Shown one piece after another: positions 58,301 to 64,000 of a stretch of 64,000 nucleotides of DNA. The stretch covers positions 20,049,403 through 20,113,402 of the forward strand of contig OZ020617.1 of assembly GCA_963971575.1 (NCBI GenBank). Direction: 5' to 3'. The notes under the pieces are model-generated. The model saw only the letters and a list, made by a program, of their open reading frames with translations. It was not told the DNA's origin and made no database searches. How positions within the stretch are numbered: the first letter of the stretch is position 1; each line of letters opens with the position of its first letter. Origin of the DNA: Liopterus haemorrhoidalis. Its lineage: Eukaryota; Arthropoda; Insecta; Coleoptera; Dytiscidae. A program made the position numbers and the translations under genes.

Positions 58301-59234
58301 AATTATACATCCCGTCGTATTTCCTGTGTTCGTTTAGTTGCAACATTACTTTTTGGCAGATAGTTTTTTTTTTTAATATCTCGAAATGATTTTGACATTT
58401 TTTTTTAATTTCACCCCTTAAGGGTGAAAAGGGGTGAAATGTGACTTCAGTAATTCCTTAATTATTTTAGGACCAATTATCCATACAAATGCCGAAAAAC
58501 TTATTTCAGGATTTCGTCCTAATCAACCCCTAGAGGGGTGATTCTACAAACGGGGTAGATTATACATCGCGTCGTATTTCCTGTGTTTGTTGAGTTATAA
58601 CGTTTCTTTTTGGCACTTAGGTGTCTTTTTAAAATGTCTCGAAATGGTTTTAACAGTTTTTTACCTTTAACAAATATCACCCCTAAAGGGTGAAAAGAGG
58701 GAATTGTGATTTCAAGGACGCCTTAATATCTTCTAGGATCAATAAGATATAGACTTGGTTTTTGCTTATAAAGATTACCCATACAAATGCCGAAAAACGA
58801 ATTTCAATTCAATGAATTTTAATCAACCCCTAAAGGGGTGAATCTACATTCGGGGTGAATTATAGAACCCTTTGTATTTCCAGCGGTTGTTGAGTTATAA
58901 CATTCCATTTTGGCATATATGTGTTTTGACAGTTTTCTTTCACTCCTAAAGGGTAAATTAGTATTTTTTTGTTAGAAATAAAAAACTCGGAGAGTATATT
59001 TTTCAGTACGACGTAAGAACTCACAAAGAAAGGATTTTTTCAAGTTCGACCCACATCTGGTGAAAAGGAGTAAAATGTTTTTTCACAGATTCCTCAATAT
59101 CTCTTAGGACAGATGAGATATCGACTAGATTTTTTGTTACAAAGGTTACCCATACACAAGTTTAAAAACAAACTGCGGATTTTATGCCAATGAGACCATC
59201 AATATACCGTAGCGAAGCACGGGTTTTCAGCTAG
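55353..59234 (+). mobile_element. Non-autonomous Helitron carrying a ~290-bp tandem array
   Basis: 5' end TCTATATATATAAAAGGCAG, inserted after A. 3' end: hairpin CCGTaGC-GAA-GCACGG (59207-59222), 8 nt, then CTAG (59231-59234), followed by T. Insertion between A and T, TC at the 5' end and hairpin plus CTRR at the 3' end are the defining Helitron features; there are no inverted repeats or target duplications. No Rep/helicase is encoded. A (TGAC)n tract follows the 5' end (55379-55408), then CCTAGAAACTTGAAATTCGG. Most of the interior is the tandem array (separate entry). Empty paralogous sites at 21351/21352 and 54988/54989 confirm both boundaries. Confidence 0.93.
55440..59080 (+). repeat. Tandem array, ~12 units of about 290 bp
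   Basis: Units marked by GGGTGAAAAGGGGTGAATTG near 55811, 56101, 56394, 56685, 56974, 57273, 57558, 57849, 58139, 58421 and 58688. Spacing is mostly 284-297 bp, shrinking toward the 3' end. Every unit has two small palindromes (CACCCCTAAAGGGTG and AACCCCTAAAGGGGTGGA), the sentence CTTAATATCTCTTAGGACCA and TCGTATTTCCTGTGTTCGTT. The first and last units are variants sharing CGGAGAGTATATT and ACGTAAG..C.CAC.AAGAA. Many units leave an 60-94 codon frame open by chance conservation. Confidence 0.95.
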
Positions 59235-61090
59235 TAAATGATATATTCCTCTTTGATACCTAAAAACAAAAATCTAAAGTCATTCATTCAATAGATAGAA
59301 TCACAGCGTGTGATAAAATAACTGAACACTCCAACACTACAGAGTGTATTGCGGTGTGTGCAACTCGGTTCGCAACAGTTAAAAATATTTTATTTTTTAA
59401 TTTCAAAGAAAGACAAGCAACTATAAATACCAAAAATCTATAACATAATTATCCATAATTTAGCCATGAATTAAAAAAATAATTAATTTTGCCATAAACA
59501 CCTATAAACTGCAATATTTTCCAAAAACGCAATCTGATCAAAAAATGTACATTACCTATATTCTTTCAGATTTTTATTTTAACCCCTTTGTGTAAAAGGG
59601 GGCTGGACAAGAACTTTCTTTACCACATTTCTGGCTAAAATCGTGTTAAAAGAAATTAATTTTAAAAAACTATGTTTTGTTTCTTAATCTATGTCTTAAG
59701 AGCTTTCCTTTGATACAACACATTAAATTTTTAAGAAACATTTTTTTATCAACGACCCAAAAAAATCGATATTTTTCGAAAAACTTATCTGATCGAAAAT
59801 TCCTGTTAAACTATTCCGGTTCCCACCAATGTTCATTATGGAGATTTTTTTTAGATTTTTAGATCAACTCCTCTGGAAGATAGGATTGGAGACAAAAGTT
59901 TTTTGACACATTTTTGGCGAAAATGTTATAAAAAAATTGATGTGAAGTGTGAATATTCACACATTTCAGGGTTTCGCAGGTATATAATAAGTGAAGGCGG
60001 TATGCTGAGTGTGTAGGACAAATTTTACTTTGTAGTAATCACGGCAAAATGAACGATATTTTTAAAATAATTTATCGTCTGTTAATCATATAATAAGATA
60101 ATTATTAAATTTACGCTCTTAAAAATTAAATACAACAGAAAAAATAAAATTCACTCAGTACTCGAACTCGAAACCCTTCGTTTACGAGCGAGTTTTAGCT
60201 TAAGCTCTAACCAATAACGCCATCGTACGCCTTGCATGTCAGTGTCTTACATTGGTATAACTTTTGTACTTTGTGAACCAAAAACCACAAAAAATGCGTT
60301 ATTTTCCGAAAACATAATCTGATCAAAAATTCCTGTTGTACTATTTCGGTTCACACCAATATACACTACTTAGAATTTTTTTAAAATTTTTAGTTTAATC
60401 CATCTGGGCTACAGGGTACAAAATTTTTTTTGCACAATTTTGGCAAAAATCGCATCAAAATAATTTATTTTGCAAAAATAAAAATTTGATCGTTAATCCA
60501 CGTACTAAGGGCTTTCATTTGATACCCTACTCAAAATATTTTTGTTTTCGATGAGCACGTATTTGTTTATATTTTTAGGGGGGTATGTTTTTTAGATGTT
60601 TTAGTATTTTTCCTATGTGCGGGTCAAAGAGTTGTATAAGCATGCCAAATTTCAACTCTCTAGGTTTAGCCGTTTGGCTACAATTTTTACCGAACAGACA
60701 GACAGACAGACGACAAAATGACGGTATAAGGGTTTTTTGGTCATACCTACAAAACCCTAAAAATGATTTTTCAAAAATAAAAATTTTCGTATTGATCCAC
60801 ACATTAAGAGGTTTTATTTGATATGCCACTTAAAATTATAAAAAAATATTTATTTTTTTATTAAATACATATTTGTTTATATGTATTTATCTCGAGACGT
60901 GTTTTTTTGAACACTCAGTATTTTTACTATATGTGGGTCAAAGAGTTGTATAAGCGTGCCAAATTTCAACTTACTATGTTAAGTCGTTTGGCTACAATTT
61001 CTACCGTATAGACAGACAGACAGACACATGAGGGACGTTATAAGGGGTTTTTAGTGCTCATACCTACAAAACCCTAAAAACTAAAGTTAA
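59235..61090 (-). repeat. Family X, long reverse copy with tRNA-like module B
   Basis: After the Helitron, the module resumes (TAAATGATATATTCCTC). Two 'CTGATCAAAAA/CTGATCGAAAATTCCTG' modules follow at 59535 and 59793, then GTGTGAATATTCACACATTT (59946), AACGATATTTTTAAAATAAT, the tRNA-like module, TTCGGTTCACACCAAT, CACGTACTAAGGGCTTTCAT, TTCAACTCTCTAGG, (ACAG)n at 60693-60710 and TCATACCTACAAAACCCTAA. A second, diverged unit of ~320 bp (60765-61080) repeats the last part, ending at another CATACCTACAAAACCCTAAA. Confidence 0.85.
60153..60232 (-). other. tRNA-like module B in family X
   Basis: Minus strand: box A TGGCGTTATTGGTTAGAGC (60204-60222) and box B CGAGTTCGAGTA (60159-60170). The sequence between includes CTCGCTCGTAAACGAAG, reminiscent of an anticodon arm. 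Good match to pol III internal promoter consensus but poor acceptor-stem pairing, so not a functional tRNA gene. Confidence 0.6.
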
Positions 61091-62120
61091 CCATTTATAC
61101 TGTATTTTAAATTACTTCAAATAATTACGTTTCATACGTGTTATGTAAACGAAACAAACAATTACGTGTGACGTCATTTTTAAATAAAAAATCCAACTTA
61201 ACCTGCGTTACGTTACTTCAAAGTGGCCTAAATGGATTTCCCCCCCCTAATTTCTAAATGGATTATGTTCGTTGCTATTATTCTTTTTCGAAATCTTTTA
61301 CTTTTTAAAGAATAACCTTGTTTTTTATTCATATCAAATTACTTCGATAAATATATTATTTGAAAATAAACCCCCTTTCTTCATATATTTTAAAATAAAT
61401 CCGTGGTTGTCCGCAAGGGTGGTGGAACGTGAAGGTAAGGATGCGGTAAGATGTGGATCTGGCGCAAGGGTGGTGGAGTTGAAGTTTCACAAAGTCCGGC
61501 AGTTGATTTATCAGACAGTGGTCAGCACCGTAGTCCGCAGTGCTAATAACGGAACACCTCCGGTAAATAGAAATTTATAGACTTTTGTACTTGATTTATT
61601 CATTTAGGATGACCGTAAGGTCTTATCAGCTATTGCTTTAAGCAGTAAGGGGATTGTTATGAAGTATTTGCTGGGTAAACAGAAAACTTTAAAACGTTTA
61701 AATATCACGTTGTGTTCATTGTTAAACAATATAAAACTATAGAGTACCTATATAAATATAGTTGGAGGCTTAGTACGCAAGTAGCATGAGAATTAGGATA
61801 GAATTCAAACGTGATAGACTATAGATGTACGCGTGATACCTTTTGCGCATTGAATTTGTGACCTTTTATACAAAAATTACGCTATACCGCTCTACTCTCA
61901 GTCAAAACTACAGCAGTCAGAGAGGCTATACTTGTGTTTGATTGTTTTAACGAACACTAGAGTGCAAAATAAGCAAACTAATATCCGTACTGCAGTGCAA
62001 AAGTGGAATTATTAAATAAATATATCGAGTGCAAAGAGCATTGTAAAGCAGAGGCGAGCGGCGTCAACAGCGGCGCTAGAAATTTCATGGCGTTTCCATG
62101 AATACGATAAATTATAAAAA
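61091..62120. other. Spacer between inverted family X copies, left part
   Basis: A short GC-richer patch at 61410-61565 contains GCAAGGGTGGTGGA twice and a 102-codon frame (61272-61580) with no recognised domain. The rest is AT-rich and unassigned. Confidence 0.35.
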
Positions 62121-62768
62121 GGGCATGTTTCTTAATTCAGCGCTAGATCTAGCGCTAAAGCACAAATCTAGCAAACCGTTTCTTAATTCAGCGTAAAATT
62201 CTACCAGGCTGTTTCTTATTACAGCACTAAATGTCCGCTAGGTTTATAGCGCTAGACAACGAATCTAGCGGTTAATAAGGCTGCTAGTTGCTAGAGTTTG
62301 ACATTTGAGGAAATAGTTTTCTGCTGTCATGCCCTGTTTATCTCAAATTTGTATATATGGCAATTCCTAACAATAGTTTGGTATTGTACACGCTTCAATA
62401 TAACGATACACTCATGACGGCGAATGTAAAAATCCATATCGTTATAATTTTTTACTACATTTTTCGCATAATTCATTATTTTCACCCTTTTTGTCTTTTT
62501 AGACGGATTATATAAAAATTCTAATTCTTCTAAATCTTTAGTACAGTGTTCTGCATCACTTTCTTCTTCTGAACTTGATGATGATTGAAGAAGTCGTTTC
62601 ATTACATAAAATGTCATCTTTACTAGCAACTACATAACCTCCTTGAAACCTAGCAAGTAGTTTCTTTATTTTTGAAATTTTGTATTTATCGCATTAATCT
62701 AGCATCACAGCGAACATCTAGCGCTAGAAGTTAGCACTAAATTGTTAGCTGAATTTAGAAACATGCCC
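62121..62768. mobile_element. Harbinger-like (PIF) non-autonomous element
   Basis: Inverted ends GGGCATGTTTCTTAATTCAGC (left) and complement GCTGAATTTAGAAACATGCCC (right). Palindromic subterminal words of the type TCTAGCGCTAGA occur at about 62143, 62239 and 62725, like transposase-binding repeats. Inside, a minus-strand frame (62327-62629) has an acidic Ser-rich start (RLLQSSSSSEEESDAE) and then KRVKIMNYAKNVVKNYNDMD, which resembles the N-terminal part of insect Harbinger transposases. The 3-bp target duplication expected of this superfamily is not evident (AAA versus ATA). Confidence 0.55.
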
Positions 62769-62892
62769 ATATGTATCATGAAATTGATAACGTAATAAAA
62801 CACGTTGTTATCTTGTTGAATAATAATTTGTTAGAAAGTATTTTGTTTAAGTATTTTGTGGTAGTAGTCGGTGCTGTGGCGGCCACAGCTGA
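62769..62892. repeat. Foldback-type terminal module next to family X
   Basis: AAAGTATTTTGTTTAAGTAT and GTCGGTGCTGTGGCGGCCAC followed by AGCTGATTTTTAGGG match, in inverted order, the unit of the foldback element at 18.94-19.26 kb. This links that foldback to the end of family X. Confidence 0.65.
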
Positions 62893-63835
62893 TTTTTAGG
62901 GTTTTGTAGGTATGACCAAAAAACCCTTATACGGTCATTTTGTCGTCTGTCTGTCTGTCTGTCTGTCTGTTCGGTAAAAATTGTAGCCAAACGGCTAAAC
63001 CTAGAGAGTTGAAATTTGGCATGCTTATACAACTCTTTGACCCGCACATAGGAAAAATACTAAAACATCTAAAAAACATACCCCCCTAAAAATATAAACA
63101 AATACGTGCTCATCGAAAACAAAAATATTTTTTTTTAATTCTAAATAGGGTATCAAATGAAAGCCCTTAGTACGTGGATTAACGATCAAATTTTTATTTT
63201 TGCAAAATAAATTATTTTGATGCGATTTTTGCCAAAATTGTGCAAAAAAAATTTTGTCCCACACCCTGTAGCCCAGATGGTTTAAACTAAATATCTAAAA
63301 AAATTCTAAGTAATGTATATTGGTGTGAACCGAAATAGTACAACAGGAATTTTTGATCAGATTATGTTTTCGGAAAATAACGCATTTTTTGTGATTTTTG
63401 GTTCACAAAGTACAAAAGTTATACCAATGTAAGACAGTCACATGCAAGGCGTTCGATAGCGAAATGGGTTAGAGCACTGGTGTGAAACGAAGGGTTTCGA
63501 GTTCGAGTACGGAGTGAATTTTATTTTTTCTGTTTTTTTTTTTTGCATTTTTATTATGTTGAAATTCTTTTGTCACAATTCTAGTTATATTTTGACAAAT
63601 GATGCATTTAATTTTTAAGAGCGTAAATTTAATAACCAATCTTATTATATGATTAACAGACGATAAATTATTTTAAAAATATCGTTCATTTTGCCGTGAT
63701 TACTACAAAGTAAAATTTGTCCTACACACTCAGCATATAATAAGTGAAGGCGGTATGCCTTCACTTATTATATACCTGCGAAACCCTGAAATGTGTGAAT
63801 ATTCACACGTCACATCAATTTTTTTTTAATTTCAA
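62893..63835 (+). repeat. Family X, forward copy with tRNA-like module C
   Basis: Starts TTTTTAGGGTTTTGTAGGTA. The hairpin arms AGGGTTTT and AAAACCCT are separated by 14 nt. Then come (GTCT)n at 62944-62968, GTAGCCAAACGGCTAAAC, CTAGAGAGTTGAAATTTGGC, GGTATCAAATGAAAGCCCTT, ACCCTGTAGCCCAGATGGTT, AACAGGAATTTTTGATCAGA, the tRNA-like module, TTTTTAAGAGCGTAAATTTA and AAACCCTGAAATGTGTGAAT. It is the inverted partner of 59936-60765 and the clearest complete copy in the window. Confidence 0.88.
63447..63516 (+). other. tRNA-like module C in family X
   Basis: Box A TAGCGAAATGGGTTAGAGC (63457-63475) followed by ACTGGT and box B GAGTTCGAGTAC (63499-63510). Most like a tRNA-Thr-type body ('GAGCACTGGT' then a T-arm 'GAGTTCGA'), but the anticodon arm is short and acceptor pairing poor. 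It is probably a pol III promoter relic rather than a tRNA gene. Confidence 0.6.
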
Positions 63836-64000
63836 GTATATTGTGATATTCCTCTGAGCAATTGACGAAAATATTAATGTACGCTACCATATTTGTCAAA
63901 GTTTTACCTTTTAGCCCTCATTGAAGAACACTGATAATGATATAATAATGATCTGACAATGATTTACCGAAGATATGACTTAGAAGTCACGTGATTTGGA
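63836..64000. other. AT-rich DNA at window end
   Basis: Nothing recognised. Confidence 0.5.

Noticed and set aside
55440..59080. CRISPR-like repeat array
   Set aside because: Units are ~290 bp without repeat/spacer alternation, and the DNA is eukaryotic.
61272..61580. 102-codon frame with GC-richer end and GT-containing junctions
   Set aside because: No domain, first half is AT noise, splice-like sites not consistent with one frame.
45775..63516. Functional tRNA genes
   Set aside because: Box A and B are present but acceptor and anticodon stems do not pair properly; modules lie inside repeats.

Overview
The window is AT-rich animal DNA, most likely from an insect. It carries several non-LTR retrotransposon clades, mariner, hAT and pogo-like DNA transposons, a Penelope-like remnant and a Helitron. 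I found no intact host gene, rRNA gene or convincing single-copy exon. Almost every readable protein fragment belongs to a mobile element, and nearly all are broken by stops, frameshifts or truncation. The insect order cannot be settled from the sequence.

Layout. 0-8 kb: mostly unrecognised AT-rich DNA with an inverted-repeat element, a short minisatellite, a pogo/Tigger-like element and LINE 3' ends. 8.2-15 kb: a GC-richer, frameshifted LINE of the restriction-like-endonuclease type (+ strand), with a second, APE-type LINE (- strand) inserted in its 3' region and flanked by a perfect 15-bp target-site duplication. 15-18 kb: a LINE C-terminus and a Tc1/mariner-superfamily relic that holds a 5'-truncated copy of the same APE-type LINE with its own 10-bp duplication. 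18-28 kb: a foldback element, mariner pieces, and several copies of a modular repeat that I call family X, interrupted by two LINEs and a solo-LTR-like insertion. 29-31.7 kb: a nearly open LINE (RT plus C2H2 finger, one frameshift). 33-42 kb: four more DNA transposons (three mariners, one unrecognised TIR element) and nested MITEs. 43-54 kb: a hAT MITE, a Penelope-like relic, LINE relics, and a three-layer nest (hAT transposase relic, then hAT MITE, then LTR), each insertion with its own duplication. 54.9-64 kb: more family X, a 3.9-kb non-autonomous Helitron built mainly of a ~290-bp tandem array, and two inverted copies of family X around a Harbinger-like element.

The most interesting material is family X and the Helitron. 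Family X carries a small hairpin, a GTCT microsatellite, a motif shared with the Helitron 5' region, and a slot holding different tRNA-like (pol III box A/box B) modules in three copies. The Helitron insertion is precise: paralogous empty sites exist elsewhere in the window. The insertions, target-site duplications and nests allow a relative chronology. Nothing here shows genes working together as a pathway; the window reads as layered selfish elements.
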